64,000 nt of DNA from Hydrogenophaga sp. (GCA_030682835.1 JAUXNG010000063.1:44094-108093), one strand, 5' to 3'. Numbered from the stretch's first letter, positions 51,133 to 60,987 are shown. The notes: generated by a model from the sequence alone, not told the origin. Program-made: numbers and translations.

Positions 51133-51146
51133 TTGATGTGGATCAA
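51133..51146 (-). promoter_or_regulatory. Perfect FNR/DNR-type box upstream of the nos operon
   Basis: TTGATGTGGATCAA matches TTGAT-N4-ATCAA exactly. Its centre is about 58 bases before the first ATG of the operon, which suits a class II activating position. Oxygen- or NO-responsive control of the nos genes is the natural reading. Confidence 0.85.
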
Positions 51147-51253
51147 TTCGCTGATGCGGTGTCTTTTGCTTTCAGCGCCCGTGCGCTGGCGCCAGAGAGC
51201 CGCGCGCGCCGGAGCCGCCGCTGTCTCAGCGGCTCGCGTGGCAGCGCCGGGGA

Positions 51254-51790
51254 TCAGCGCGCGATCTCGTCCTTGTAGTCGCCCACGGCGGCCTGAATGA
51301 CTTCGCGCGCAGCCACAGTCTGGGCTTCGTGCTGGGTCTTGACGACCAGCACGAACTGCCCGTTGGCAATGGCGTCGGCCACCAGATTGGACAGCCAGCC
51401 TTCTTTGGCGCCGTCCGGGACCTTGTCGCCCGCTGTGGCGCCGACCGCGGCGCCCACCACCGCACCGATGCCGGCGCCCCAGCCCATCATGGCCAGGGGG
51501 GCGAGCAATGGGCTCGCGATGAACAGGCTCACGTTGCCGGCCACCAGGGCCACCTGTGCCAGGGCGCCCAGCCCGGTGCCCACGGCAGTGCCCACGGCGC
51601 CGTCCACCACCACGTCTTTCAGCACCGCCTGGCTGTCGGACGCCGGTGCCGGCTCGTCGGGTGGCGAATCGTCGGCGTAGATGTGCAGGTCGGCCGCCGA
51701 CAAGCCGCGTTGCAGCAGCTTGTCGCGGGCGGCTTCGGCGTCGGCGCGGGTGGCAAAGAAGCCGGACACATGGTGGGGCTGAGGCTGCAT
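51254..51790 (-). CDS. Glycine-zipper membrane-associated protein (general stress 17M-like N-terminus)
   Basis: 178-residue protein starting MQPQPHHVSG after a GGGAGAATTCC site. The N-terminal ~50 residues (VSGFFATRADAEAARDKLLQRGLSAADLHIY) resemble a general stress 17M-type domain. The middle is a glycine-zipper hydrophobic region (GAGIGAVVGAAVGATAGDKV). The C-terminal part (FVLVVKTQHEAQTVAAREVIQAA) repeats the alpha-beta pattern. Such proteins are common in Burkholderiales and are linked to stress. No operon partner is evident. Confidence 0.72.
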   Translation of the reverse strand: MQPQPHHVSGFFATRADAEAARDKLLQRGLSAADLHIYADDSPPDEPAPASDSQAVLKDVVVDGAVGTAVGTGLGALAQVALVAGNVSLFIASPLLAPLAMMGWGAGIGAVVGAAVGATAGDKVPDGAKEGWLSNLVADAIANGQFVLVVKTQHEAQTVAAREVIQAAVGDYKDEIAR

Positions 51791-51932
51791 GGAATTCTCC
51801 CGGGGTGCGAGGTGAGGCGTGGGTGCGGCGAAGCTGCACCAGCCACCAGCATCGCGACGCGCGCGCGCGCCGTCTGTGCGATGCCGGACGCTGCACCGGC
51901 CCAGACCCGTGCCTGCCCGGTCCATCAAGCGC

Positions 51933-52316
51933 TCAGGGGGACGGCCACCACAGCGCCGCGGTCTTCATGCCCAGCAGGGTGAGGGCCAGCGAGCCGAACA
52001 GGTGCAGCGCGGCATTGCCCGAGGCGAGCAGCCAGCGCCCGTGCTGCAGCATCGCCACCACCTCGACCGAGAAGGTGGAAAACGTGGTGAGCGCGCCCAG
52101 GAAGCCGGTGACGATGGCCAGGCGCCAGGCCGGATCGATCTGCGTCTGGCTCTGGAAGAACACCACCGCCAGGCCCACCAGGTAGGCACCCACCCAGTTG
52201 GCGCTGAGCGTGCCCCAGGGCAGCAAGGCGCCTCCCTGGTTGAGCCACAGGCTCAGCTGCCAGCGCAGCAGCGCGCCGGTGCTGGCACCCAGGCAGATGG
52301 CGATCACGGTCAGCAT
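51933..52316 (-). CDS. crcB: Fluoride ion channel CrcB/Fluc
   Basis: 127-residue protein with four membrane helices that exports fluoride. GASTGALLRWQLSLWL, GTLSANWVGAYLVGL and the diagnostic GFLGALTTFSTFSVE are all present. It is likely a homodimeric channel. It lies 39 bases after rdgC. I see no fluoride riboswitch nearby. Confidence 0.93.
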   Translation of the reverse strand: MLTVIAICLGASTGALLRWQLSLWLNQGGALLPWGTLSANWVGAYLVGLAVVFFQSQTQIDPAWRLAIVTGFLGALTTFSTFSVEVVAMLQHGRWLLASGNAALHLFGSLALTLLGMKTAALWWPSP

Positions 52317-52355
52317 GGGTCGCGGGGTGCTTCAGCGCGCGGGCTTGGGGCCTGC

Positions 52356-53366
52356 TCAGAACGGCGACTCGTCGTCGCCCACGGCGGTCACGGCCTCGTG
52401 CCGGCCCACCTTGGCGCTCTGGCCTGGCGCAGCCGGGGCGCTCGGCCCGTCGGCCGCTGCCATCCCCAGTTCCATTTCGCCGCCCAGTGCTTCGAGCAAC
52501 TCGGGCAGCAGGCGCTGCAGTTCGCCCGTGCTCAGGGCCACGTCGGTGTCGAAACCGCTCTCGCCCTCGTCTGGGCGGCCGTCGAACACGCCTTCCAGAA
52601 AACTGATTTTCTTCAGCTGCATGGACTCGGTCAGCGTGAAGCCGATGCGGCCCTCCCAGCTCATGGCCAGGCGGGTGGGCAGCTTACCCTCGGTGATGTG
52701 CTTGCGCACCTCCTCGGTGGCGAGGTTGTGGCGGGTGAACTTCACCACCGACTTTTCCTCGTCGCCCGACTTCAGCTCGCATTCACGCTCGACACTGAAT
52801 GCACCCGGCCATTCGTCGGGCGTGGTGGCCGATAGCCACTGCGTCATGGCGGTCTGCGGCGTCACCTGGGTCTGCAGCAGTGTGATGGCCAGGCCGTCGA
52901 ACACCTTCACGAGCGCGGTGACGAGCTCGTCGAGCTTGCCCTGGCTGCTGGCGTCGGTGACGAGCCAGCGGTTCTCCAGGTCGATCCACACCCACGAGGG
53001 GCTGCGGCGCGCGAAAGCCTGCGGCAGCAGGGCCAGCAGCGCGTCTTCGCGCAGCTCTTTCATCTGCTTCTTGCCGGGCTTGCGGCCGGTGGTGGCCTCG
53101 ATGTGCTCGGCTTCCTCGTCCGCCTTTTCGCGCACCACCGAGCCGGGCACGCCCTTGGTTTCCATCTGCAGCTTCAGGATGCGCTGCCCCGCCACCGATT
53201 CCACCAGCGGGCCGTGGGCCTCGCCGCGCGGTTCCACCCAGCCCACCGATTTGTCCTGCGTGGCGCCACAGGGCACAAAGCGCATGCTGTCCAGCGCCGT
53301 TTCCATGGCCTCCAGCGTGGGCGCCCAGCCGGGCGCGATGCGGTAGATCGTCACATTCTTGAACAC
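52356..53366 (-). CDS. rdgC: Recombination-associated protein RdgC
   Basis: 336-residue ring-forming DNA-binding protein that modulates RecA. The N-terminus MFKNVTIYRIAP, the FVPCGATQDKSVGWVEPRG stretch and IEATTGRKPGKKQMKELREDALLALLPQAF are family hallmarks. The Gly/Pro/Ala-rich C-terminus ends in DDESPF. It stands before crcB on the same strand. Confidence 0.94.
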   Translation of the reverse strand: MFKNVTIYRIAPGWAPTLEAMETALDSMRFVPCGATQDKSVGWVEPRGEAHGPLVESVAGQRILKLQMETKGVPGSVVREKADEEAEHIEATTGRKPGKKQMKELREDALLALLPQAFARRSPSWVWIDLENRWLVTDASSQGKLDELVTALVKVFDGLAITLLQTQVTPQTAMTQWLSATTPDEWPGAFSVERECELKSGDEEKSVVKFTRHNLATEEVRKHITEGKLPTRLAMSWEGRIGFTLTESMQLKKISFLEGVFDGRPDEGESGFDTDVALSTGELQRLLPELLEALGGEMELGMAAADGPSAPAAPGQSAKVGRHEAVTAVGDDESPF

Positions 53367-53458
53367 GTCATTCCTTCACAAAGCACAAAACCCGGGCGCA
53401 ACGGGTGCGGCCGGGTCTGCATCTTAGCCTTGCCGGGCCGGGGGTCCCCGGCGCGCGT

Positions 53459-54754
53459 TCACATGCGCGAGGGCAGCCAGGTGGCCAGCCCGGGGAACCA
53501 CCACAGCAGGGCCAGCGCCAGTGCCATCAGGAAGAAATAGGGCATGCAGACGCGGGCGATCCAGGTGATGTCGCGCTGCGTCATGCCCTGCAGCACAAAC
53601 AGGTTGAAGCCGACCGGCGGCGTGATCTGTGCCATTTCAACCACGATCACCACGAAGATGCCGAACCAGATCAGGTCGATGCCGGCTGCGGTCACGGTGG
53701 GCAGGATCACGCCCATGGTCAGCACAATCATGGAAATACCGTCGAGGAAGCAGCCCAGCAGCATGTAGAACAGCGCCAGCGCGATCAGCAGCACCACGGG
53801 TGAGAGGTTGAGCCCGGTGACGAACTCCGCCAGGTGGCGCGGCAGGCCGATGTAGCCCATCGACAGCGTGAGGAAGGCCGCGCCCGCCAGAATCAGCGCG
53901 ATCATGCAGTAGAGCCTGGTGGCACCCAGCAGCGAGTCGCGAAAGGTCTGGCGGTTCAGCGAGCCCTGTGCGCCCGACAGCAGCAGCGCGCCCACCACGC
54001 CCACGGCCGCGGCTTCGGTGGCGGTGGCAATACCGGTGTAGATGCTGCCGATCACCCCGCCGATCAGCAGCACCACGGGGATCAGGTGGCGAGACTCGTG
54101 GAGCTTCTGTTTCAGCGTCAGCTCGCCATCCGATCGCGGCACCTGGGTCGGGTTGAGCAGCGCCCACACCATGAGGTAGCCGCTGAACAGCATCGCGAGC
54201 AGCAGGCCGGGGATGACGCCGGCCACGAACAGGCGGGCGATGGAGACCTCGGCGGCCACGCCGTACACGATCATGATGATGGACGGGGGAATGAGCAGGC
54301 CCAGGGTGCTGGCGCCGCCTAGGGAGCCCACGATCTTCTCGGCCGGATAGCCGCGTTTGCTCAGCTCCGGGATGCTCATCTTGCCGATGGTGGCGCAGGT
54401 GGCAGCCGAGGAGCCTGAGACCGCGGCAAAGATGGTGCTGCCCAGGATGTTGGTGTGCAGCAGCCGGCCGGGCAGGGCGTTCACCCAGGGTGCCAGGCCG
54501 CGAAACATGCTCTCGGAGAGTTTGGTGCGGAACAGGATTTCGCCCATCCACACAAACAGGGGCAACGCGGTGAGCGTCCAGCTGCTCGCGGCTCCCCAGA
54601 TGGTGATGGCCATGGCGTCGCCGGCCGGTCGGGAGGAAAACAGTTCCATGCCGATCCAGGCCACACCGGCCAGCGTGAGGCCGATCCACACGCCGCTGCC
54701 CAGCAGGGCGAACAGCGCGACGATCAGCAGTGCGGTGATGGCCATGTCATTCAT
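53459..54754 (-). CDS. TRAP transporter large permease (DctM type)
   Basis: 431-residue inner-membrane permease with about 12 membrane segments. Typical DctM signatures are GRLLHTNILGSTIFAAVSGSSAAT, LGGASTLGLLIPPS, TATEAAAVGVVGALLL and ITPPVGFNLFVLQG. With the small permease (8-base overlap) and the binding protein at 55379 it forms a sodium-coupled organic-acid importer. The likely substrate is the compound handled by the divergent oxoprolinase-type enzyme; that is inference. Confidence 0.92.
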   Translation of the reverse strand: MNDMAITALLIVALFALLGSGVWIGLTLAGVAWIGMELFSSRPAGDAMAITIWGAASSWTLTALPLFVWMGEILFRTKLSESMFRGLAPWVNALPGRLLHTNILGSTIFAAVSGSSAATCATIGKMSIPELSKRGYPAEKIVGSLGGASTLGLLIPPSIIMIVYGVAAEVSIARLFVAGVIPGLLLAMLFSGYLMVWALLNPTQVPRSDGELTLKQKLHESRHLIPVVLLIGGVIGSIYTGIATATEAAAVGVVGALLLSGAQGSLNRQTFRDSLLGATRLYCMIALILAGAAFLTLSMGYIGLPRHLAEFVTGLNLSPVVLLIALALFYMLLGCFLDGISMIVLTMGVILPTVTAAGIDLIWFGIFVVIVVEMAQITPPVGFNLFVLQGMTQRDITWIARVCMPYFFLMALALALLWWFPGLATWLPSRM

Positions 54755-55250
54755 GTCGGGTCCCCGTCATGGCGTGGGGACGCAGGCCGCGCCACTCCAG
54801 CACCCATTCATCCAGCAATGCGATCAGCAACACGGTGGTGCCCAGGCCCATGAGGATTTGCGGTATCCACAGCGGCGTGGCGTCACTGCCCATGGAAATG
54901 TCGTGGAACATGTGCGACTGCCAGGCCAGCCGCCACGCATAGGCCGCCAGCAGCCCCGCGAGCAACACCGCCACCGTGAGCGACCACAGTTCCAGCCCGC
55001 GGCGTGCCGCGCCCCGCAGCCGGCCGATGACCAGCGTCACACGGATGTGCTCGTGCGATTTGAGCGTGTGTGCCAGCGCCAGAAAGCCGGCACCTGCCAT
55101 GGCATAGCCGGCGTACGCATCGGTGCCGGGCACGTGGAAATGCATCAGCCGCCCGATGATGGAGAGCAGCACCATGGCCAGCACGCCGACCATGGAAAGC
55201 GCGGCCAGCCAGGCCGAGCCGATGTAGAGGGCATCAAGCGTCTTGCGCAT
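54747..55250 (-). CDS. TRAP transporter small permease (DctQ type)
   Basis: 167-residue membrane protein with four membrane helices and the DctQ landmarks VPGTDAYAGYAMAGAGFLALAHTLKSHEHIRVTL and WIPQILMGLGTTVLLIALLDE. It overlaps the DctM gene by 8 bases and is separated from the binding-protein gene by 128 bases. Confidence 0.9.
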   Translation of the reverse strand: MRKTLDALYIGSAWLAALSMVGVLAMVLLSIIGRLMHFHVPGTDAYAGYAMAGAGFLALAHTLKSHEHIRVTLVIGRLRGAARRGLELWSLTVAVLLAGLLAAYAWRLAWQSHMFHDISMGSDATPLWIPQILMGLGTTVLLIALLDEWVLEWRGLRPHAMTGTRHE

Positions 55251-55378
55251 CGGGATGGGTTCACTTCAAGTGAGGGGAGGCTACGCCCGCAACGGTCCAG
55301 GCGGGGGCTACCGCCAGCCCGGCTGTGCCGGACGGTGGATCGCCGCCGCCTGGGGCGCGCGAAGCCTGGCGGGGGTGC

Positions 55379-56353
55379 TTACTTGCGGTAGGCGTCGAGC
55401 ATGGCTTGGCCTTCAGGGCCTGCCTTGTCCAGCCATTCCTTGAGCATCGTCTCGCCCACCTTCTGCATGTCAGCCTTCAGCTGGGGCGAAGGTGGCAGCA
55501 CCGACATGCCGTTGGCCTTGAGCTTCTCCAGCGTGTCGGTGTTGACCTTGCGCGACTCGGCCCAGCCGCGGGCTTCGGCGTCTGCCGCCGCCTTGAGCAC
55601 GGCGTCCTGCGTGGGCTTGTCCAGCGCATCGAAGGCGCGCTTGTTGGCAATGATCGCGTTCTTGGGGAGCCAGGCCTGAACGTCGTAGTAGAACTTCAGG
55701 TGCTCAAAGAGCTTGCTGTCCACGCCGGTGGCGCCTGAGGTCATGTTGGTTTCCACCACGCCCGTGGCCAGCGCCTGAGACAGTTCGGCCGCCTGCACCG
55801 TGACCGGCTGCGCGCCCACCAGTTCGGCGATGCGCGAGGTGGCGGGGCTGTAGGCGCGCCACTTGCTGCCCTTCAGATCGGCGGCGCTGTTGATCGGCTT
55901 CTTGCTGTAGATGCCCTGCGGCGGCCACGCCACGGTGTAGAGCAGCGTCATGCCCTGCTCGGCCAGCTTCTTTTCCAGGATGGGCTTCTGCGCCGCATAG
56001 AGCTTTTGCGATTCCTCGTAGCTGGTGGCCAGGAAAGGCAGGCCGTCGGCTCCGAAAATCTGCCATTCGTTCTGGTAGGCGGCCAGCAGGATCTCGCCCA
56101 CCTGGGCCTGCCCGCCCTGCACGGCGCGCTTGATCTCGGGTGCCTTGAACAGAGAGGCGCCAGGGTGCACGGTGATCTTGAGTTTGCCGCCGCTGGCCTT
56201 GTCGATGTCGGCCGCGAACTGCGCCAGGTTGACCGAGTGGAAGTTGGTGGCTGGGTAGGCGGCGGGCAGGTCCCATCTGGTCTGGGCTGCGGCCGGTAGG
56301 CTCAGCGCCAGCGCTGCACTGGCCAGGGTGAGACTGAAAAGACGACGCTTCAT
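55379..56353 (-). CDS. TRAP transporter solute-binding protein (DctP type)
   Basis: 324-residue periplasmic binding protein with a signal peptide ending at PAAAQ. DctP features include TNFHSVNLAQFAADIDKASGGKLKI, GASLFKAPEIKRAVQGGQAQVGEILL and GSKWRAYSPATSRIAELVGAQPV, where the arginine usually binds a substrate carboxylate. The start MKRRLFS is preferred to a 34-residue extension. It is the first gene of the TRAP operon and is divergent from a MarR-type gene, with a 228-base gap. Confidence 0.92.
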   Translation of the reverse strand: MKRRLFSLTLASAALALSLPAAAQTRWDLPAAYPATNFHSVNLAQFAADIDKASGGKLKITVHPGASLFKAPEIKRAVQGGQAQVGEILLAAYQNEWQIFGADGLPFLATSYEESQKLYAAQKPILEKKLAEQGMTLLYTVAWPPQGIYSKKPINSAADLKGSKWRAYSPATSRIAELVGAQPVTVQAAELSQALATGVVETNMTSGATGVDSKLFEHLKFYYDVQAWLPKNAIIANKRAFDALDKPTQDAVLKAAADAEARGWAESRKVNTDTLEKLKANGMSVLPPSPQLKADMQKVGETMLKEWLDKAGPEGQAMLDAYRK

Positions 56354-56581
56354 GGGGACGACTCCGGTGTGGTTGAGGACTCGACAAGGCCATGCAATTT
56401 GCAGGCCACGCGGCGGCAGGTCCAGCAGGTGCGCCGGCTCTGGGGCGTCTGGCACTCTACCTGTGGCGTCGCAAAGTGTGCTTGGTGTTTTCCCTGTATG
56501 TCAATAATTTGGTGGCAAATCGTCATTGAAATACATAAACTGGCGCCAGGCTTTCACCCCGCTTCACTGTCTGGAACCGCC

Positions 56582-57151
56582 ATGGCCCGTGCCTCTCCTC
56601 GTTCTTCTGCCCGCACCAGTTCCCCCGCCAAAGCCGCCGCGGCACCGGCTGGCCAGCCTATCGTGTCCTCGGCCCACCTCGTGTCGCCGCACAGCGCCGA
56701 GATGAGCGAGTTCGAGTTCGGCCTGATCGTGGCGGGCAATGCCTTCCACCGCTGGGTGACGCACTGCATGAGCGCGGCCGGTCTGAAAGACCTCACCGCA
56801 CTGGACGTGCTGGTGCTGCACCACGTGTCGCACCGGGCGCGGGACAAGCGCCTGTCCGACATTGCCTTCATCATGAACGTGGAAGACACCCACCTCATCA
56901 ATTACGCGCTGAAGAAGCTGCAGGCGCTCGGGGTGGTGGAGTCGAGCAAGAACGGCAAGGAAGTGACCTACGGGCCCACCGAGGCGGGCAAGGCCTTTGT
57001 GGCGCGCTACCGCGAAATCCGCGAGTCGTGCCTGATCCACGCGCTGCGGGCTGACGACGCGCTGAACCACGACATAGGAGAGCTCGCGCGGCTGTTGCGC
57101 GTGCTCTCCGGCATCTACGACCAGGCCGCGCGCTCGGCGGCCTCGCTGTGA
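56582..57151 (+). CDS. MarR-type winged-helix regulator
   Basis: 189-residue regulator with a basic, low-complexity N-terminus (MARASPRSSARTSSPAK) and a winged helix (LTALDVLVLHHVSHRARDKRLSDIAFIMN.., INYALKKLQALGVVESSKNGKEVTYGPTEAGKAF). It lies between the divergent TRAP genes and the oxoprolinase gene and probably controls both. The listed ORF start 213 bases upstream lies in the control region and is rejected. The effector is unknown. Confidence 0.85.
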   Translation: MARASPRSSARTSSPAKAAAAPAGQPIVSSAHLVSPHSAEMSEFEFGLIVAGNAFHRWVTHCMSAAGLKDLTALDVLVLHHVSHRARDKRLSDIAFIMNVEDTHLINYALKKLQALGVVESSKNGKEVTYGPTEAGKAFVARYREIRESCLIHALRADDALNHDIGELARLLRVLSGIYDQAARSAASL

Positions 57152-57210
57152 GTGCGGCGAGGCTCAGAGGTGTTTCCCGGGTTTCCCTTATCTGATCTGG
57201 AGTGGATGAC

Positions 57211-60200
57211 ATGAGCGCAATCGCAGACAACCGCTGGCAGTTCTGGATCGACCGGGGCGGCACCTTCACCGACATCGTGGCCCGGCGGCCCGACGGCTCG
57301 CTGCTCACGCACAAACTGCTGTCGGAGAACCCCGAGCAATACGCCGACGCGGCGGTGGCCGGCATCCGCAACCTGCTGGGCTTGCAGGCGAGCGAGCCGA
57401 TCACGCCCGAGCGCGTGGCTTGCGTGAAGATGGGCACCACCGTGGCCACCAACGCGCTGCTGGAGCGCAAGGGCGAGCCCACGCTGCTGGTCACCACGCA
57501 AGGATTCCGTGATGCCCTGCGCATCGCCTACCAGAACCGACCGCGCCTGTTCGACCGGCACATCGTGCTGCCCGAGTTGCTCTACGAGCGCGTGATCGAG
57601 GCGCAGGAGCGCATGGGCGCGCACGGCGACACCGTGCAGGCACTGGACGAAGCGCACCTGCGCGAGCGCCTGTGGGCCGCCTTCGACGCCGGCCTGCGCA
57701 GCGTGGCCATCGTTTTTCTGCACGGCTACCGCTACACCGCACACGAACAGGCCGCCGCGCGGCTGGCGCGCGAGGCCGGCTTCACGCAGGTGAGCACGTC
57801 GCACGGCACCAGCCCCATGATGAAGTTCGTCAGCCGCGGCGACACCACCGTGGTGGATGCCTACCTCTCGCCCATCCTGCGGCGCTACGTGGAGCAGGTC
57901 GGGGCCGAGATGCCCGGTGTGCCGCTGTTCTTCATGCAGTCCTCGGGCGGCCTCACCGACGCGCACGCCTTCCAGGGCAAGGACGCCATCCTCTCCGGCC
58001 CGGCCGGCGGCATCGTCGGCATGGCGCGCACTGCGGAGCTGGCCTTTGCTGAAGAGGCGTCATCGGCCGGCACTGTAAAGGTGATCGGCTTTGACATGGG
58101 GGGCACGTCCACCGACGTGTCGCACTACGCGGGCGAGTTCGAGCGCGAGTTCGAGACGCAGGTGGCCGGCGTGCGCATGCGCGCCCCCATGATGAGCATC
58201 CACACCGTGGCGGCGGGCGGGGGCTCCATCCTCTCTTTCGATGGTTCGCGCTTTCGCGTCGGCCCGCAGAGCGCGGGCGCCAACCCCGGGCCGGCCAGCT
58301 ACCGGCGCGGCGGCCCGCTGGCCGTGACCGACGCGAACGTGATGCTCGGCAAGATCCAGCCGCGGCATTTTCCCCAGGTGTTCGGCCCCGCGGCCAACGA
58401 GGCGCTCAGCCACGCGGCAGCGGCCGAACAGTTCGACGCGCTGGCCCGCGAGACCGGGCGCAGCGCCGAAGACGTGGCCGAGGGTTTCATTCAGATCGCG
58501 GTCCAGCAGATGGCCAACGCCATCAAGAAGATTTCCGTGGCCCGCGGCTACGACGTGACGCGCTACACGCTGCAGTGCTTCGGCGGTGCGGGCGGCCAGC
58601 ACGCCTGCCTGGTGGCCGACGCGCTGGGCATGACCCGGGTGCTGGTGCACCCGCTGGCCGGCGTGCTCAGTGCCTACGGCATGGGGCTGGCCGACCAGAA
58701 CGTGATCCGCGAGCAATCGGTCGAGCTGCCGCTGGAAGCCGCGTCCTTGTCGGCCATTGCGCAGGCGCTCGACGCGCTGGCCGAGGCGGCGAAGGGCGAA
58801 CTGCAGCGCCAGCCCCTCGGCGCGGGCACCCCCGCTGTGCACCGGCGCGTGCATGTGCGCTACGAGGGCAGCGACGCCTCGCTGGTGGTGGCCGACGGCG
58901 ACCTTGAGCAAATCACCGCTGGTTTTGAAGCCGCCTACCGCCAGCGCTTCGCCTTCCTCATGCAGGGCAAGCGCCTGATCGTGGAAGCGGTGTCGGTGGA
59001 GGCGGTGGTGCCCGGAGACGCACCCGCCGAGCCGCGGCAGGCGATCCACGAGCCGCGCGAGGTGCCCCGCCGCGAAACGGTGCGCGTGTACACCGGTGGT
59101 CGGTGGCACGACGCGGCGCTGGTGGTGCGCGATGACATGCGCGCCGGCGATGTGCTGGCCGGCCCGGCCATCATTGCCGAGAAGAACGCCACCACCGTGC
59201 TGGAGCCCGGCTGGGAAGCGCGCCTGACCGCGCTGGACCACCTGGTGCTGGAGCGGCGCACCGCGCGCACGCTGAGCTACGCCGCCGGCACCACCGCCGA
59301 CCCCGTGCTGCTGGAGGTGTTCAACAACCTCTTCATGAACATCGCCGAGCAGATGGGCCTGCAGCTGCAGAACACCGCCTATTCGGTGAACATCAAGGAG
59401 CGGCTGGACTTCAGCTGCGCCCTGTTCGACGCGGCCGGCAACCTGATCGCCAATGCGCCCCACATGCCGGTTCACCTGGGCAGCATGGGCGAGAGCATCA
59501 AGACCGTGATCCGTGAGAACGCCGGGCGCATGGCGCCGGGCGACGTGTTCGTGCTGAACGATCCGTACCACGGGGGCACCCACCTGCCCGACATCACCGT
59601 CATCACGCCGGTGTACCTGTCGGGTGATGCCGAGCCCACCTTCTACGTGGGCTCGCGCGGCCACCACGCCGATGTGGGCGGCACCACGCCGGGCTCCATG
59701 CCGCCGTTTTCCACGCGCATCGAAGAGGAGGGCGTGCAGATCGACAATGTGAAGCTGGTGGACCGCGGTGTGCTGCGCGAGGCCGATATGCTCGCGCTGC
59801 TGGGCAGCGGCGCCCATCCATCGCGCAACCCGGCGCAGAACATGGCCGACCTGAAAGCCCAGATCGCGGCGAACCAGAAGGGCGCGCAGGAGCTGCACAA
59901 GATGGTGCAGCAGTTCGGGCTGGACGTGGTGCAGGCCTACATGGGCCATGTGCAGGACAACGCCGAGGAATCGGTGCGCCGCGCCATCACCCGCCTCGGC
60001 ACGCGCCTGAAAGATGGGCGTTTCACCTTGCCGCTGGACAACGGGGCACAGATCCAGGTGGCCGTGCAGATCAACGCCGCCGAGCGCAGCGCACGCATCG
60101 ACTTCAGCGGCACCTCGGCGCAGCTGGCGAACAACTTCAACGCACCCACCGCGGTGTGCATGGCGGCTGTGCTCTATGTGTTCCGATCGCTGGTGGACGA

Positions 60201-60876
60201 CGACATTCCGCTCAACGCGGGCTGCCTTAAACCCATCGAGGTCATCATCCCGGCGGGTTCGATGCTCAACCCGCTCCCGCCCGCTTCGGTGGTCGCTGGC
60301 AACGTCGAGACGTCGACCTGCATCACCAACGCCCTGTTTGGCGCGCTGGGCGTCATGGCCGGTTCGCAGCCGACCATGAACAACTTCACCTTTGGTGACG
60401 CCCGCCGCCAGTACTACGAAACCATCTCGGGCGGCAGTGGCGCCGGTGGCCTGTTCGACGACAGCGGCACGCAGGTCGGCGGCTTCTCGGGCACCAGTGT
60501 GGTCCAGACGCACATGACGAACTCGCGGCTCACCGACCCTGAGGTGCTGGAGTTCCGGTTTCCGGTGCGCCTGCTGGGCTACGCCATCCGCAAGGGGTCA
60601 GGCGGGGCAGGGCAGTGGCGCGGGGGCGAAGGTGGTGTGCGGCGCATCCAGTTTCTGGAGCCCATGACCGCCAGCATTTTGTCCAACGGCCGTGTGTACC
60701 CGGCCTTCGGTATGGCGGGCGGCGAAGCTGGTCAACCCGGCATCAACCGCGTGCAGCGCGCTGACGGCCGCCTGGAAGAAGTGGCGCACATTGGTCAGGT
60801 CGAGATGGAGCCGGGTGATGTGTTTGAGATCCACACCCCGGGCGGCGGTGGATTTGGAACGCCGCCCAGGCATTGA
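57211..60876 (+). CDS. Fused hydantoinase/5-oxoprolinase (HyuA-HyuB)
   Basis: 1221-residue ATP-dependent amidohydrolase with both subunits in one chain. The HyuA part (about 1-690) has DRGGTFTDIVARRPDG, GTTVATNALLERKG, SSGGLTDAHAF and GFDMGGTSTDVS phosphate-binding segments. The HyuB part (about 700-1210) begins VNIKERLDFSCALFD and includes NDPYHGGTHLPDIT, GSRGHHADVGG and TPGGGGFG. Fusion and length match 5-oxoprolinase (OplAH), but acetone or hydantoin-type substrates are possible. The start is ATG 57211 with GGAG 8 bases upstream; the listed GTG lacks this. A TRAP importer lies nearby. Confidence 0.88.
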   Translation: MSAIADNRWQFWIDRGGTFTDIVARRPDGSLLTHKLLSENPEQYADAAVAGIRNLLGLQASEPITPERVACVKMGTTVATNALLERKGEPTLLVTTQGFRDALRIAYQNRPRLFDRHIVLPELLYERVIEAQERMGAHGDTVQALDEAHLRERLWAAFDAGLRSVAIVFLHGYRYTAHEQAAARLAREAGFTQVSTSHGTSPMMKFVSRGDTTVVDAYLSPILRRYVEQVGAEMPGVPLFFMQSSGGLTDAHAFQGKDAILSGPAGGIVGMARTAELAFAEEASSAGTVKVIGFDMGGTSTDVSHYAGEFEREFETQVAGVRMRAPMMSIHTVAAGGGSILSFDGSRFRVGPQSAGANPGPASYRRGGPLAVTDANVMLGKIQPRHFPQVFGPAANEALSHAAAAEQFDALARETGRSAEDVAEGFIQIAVQQMANAIKKISVARGYDVTRYTLQCFGGAGGQHACLVADALGMTRVLVHPLAGVLSAYGMGLADQNVIREQSVELPLEAASLSAIAQALDALAEAAKGELQRQPLGAGTPAVHRRVHVRYEGSDASLVVADGDLEQITAGFEAAYRQRFAFLMQGKRLIVEAVSVEAVVPGDAPAEPRQAIHEPREVPRRETVRVYTGGRWHDAALVVRDDMRAGDVLAGPAIIAEKNATTVLEPGWEARLTALDHLVLERRTARTLSYAAGTTADPVLLEVFNNLFMNIAEQMGLQLQNTAYSVNIKERLDFSCALFDAAGNLIANAPHMPVHLGSMGESIKTVIRENAGRMAPGDVFVLNDPYHGGTHLPDITVITPVYLSGDAEPTFYVGSRGHHADVGGTTPGSMPPFSTRIEEEGVQIDNVKLVDRGVLREADMLALLGSGAHPSRNPAQNMADLKAQIAANQKGAQELHKMVQQFGLDVVQAYMGHVQDNAEESVRRAITRLGTRLKDGRFTLPLDNGAQIQVAVQINAAERSARIDFSGTSAQLANNFNAPTAVCMAAVLYVFRSLVDDDIPLNAGCLKPIEVIIPAGSMLNPLPPASVVAGNVETSTCITNALFGALGVMAGSQPTMNNFTFGDARRQYYETISGGSGAGGLFDDSGTQVGGFSGTSVVQTHMTNSRLTDPEVLEFRFPVRLLGYAIRKGSGGAGQWRGGEGGVRRIQFLEPMTASILSNGRVYPAFGMAGGEAGQPGINRVQRADGRLEEVAHIGQVEMEPGDVFEIHTPGGGGFGTPPRH

Positions 60877-60987
60877 CCGGGTCGACGTACACGCCCGGAC
60901 CCCGAACACCGCGGAACCGGCTAGTCTGGTTAAGGGGGTTGCCCCTTCAGTGGAGGGCGACGCGCCGCTGGCACGACGCGGGGGGCG

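Noticed and set aside
58060-60513. 817-residue minus-strand ORF opposite the oxoprolinase gene
   Set aside because: Antisense shadow of a well-supported gene; composition rich in His, Val and Arg with no recognisable motif.
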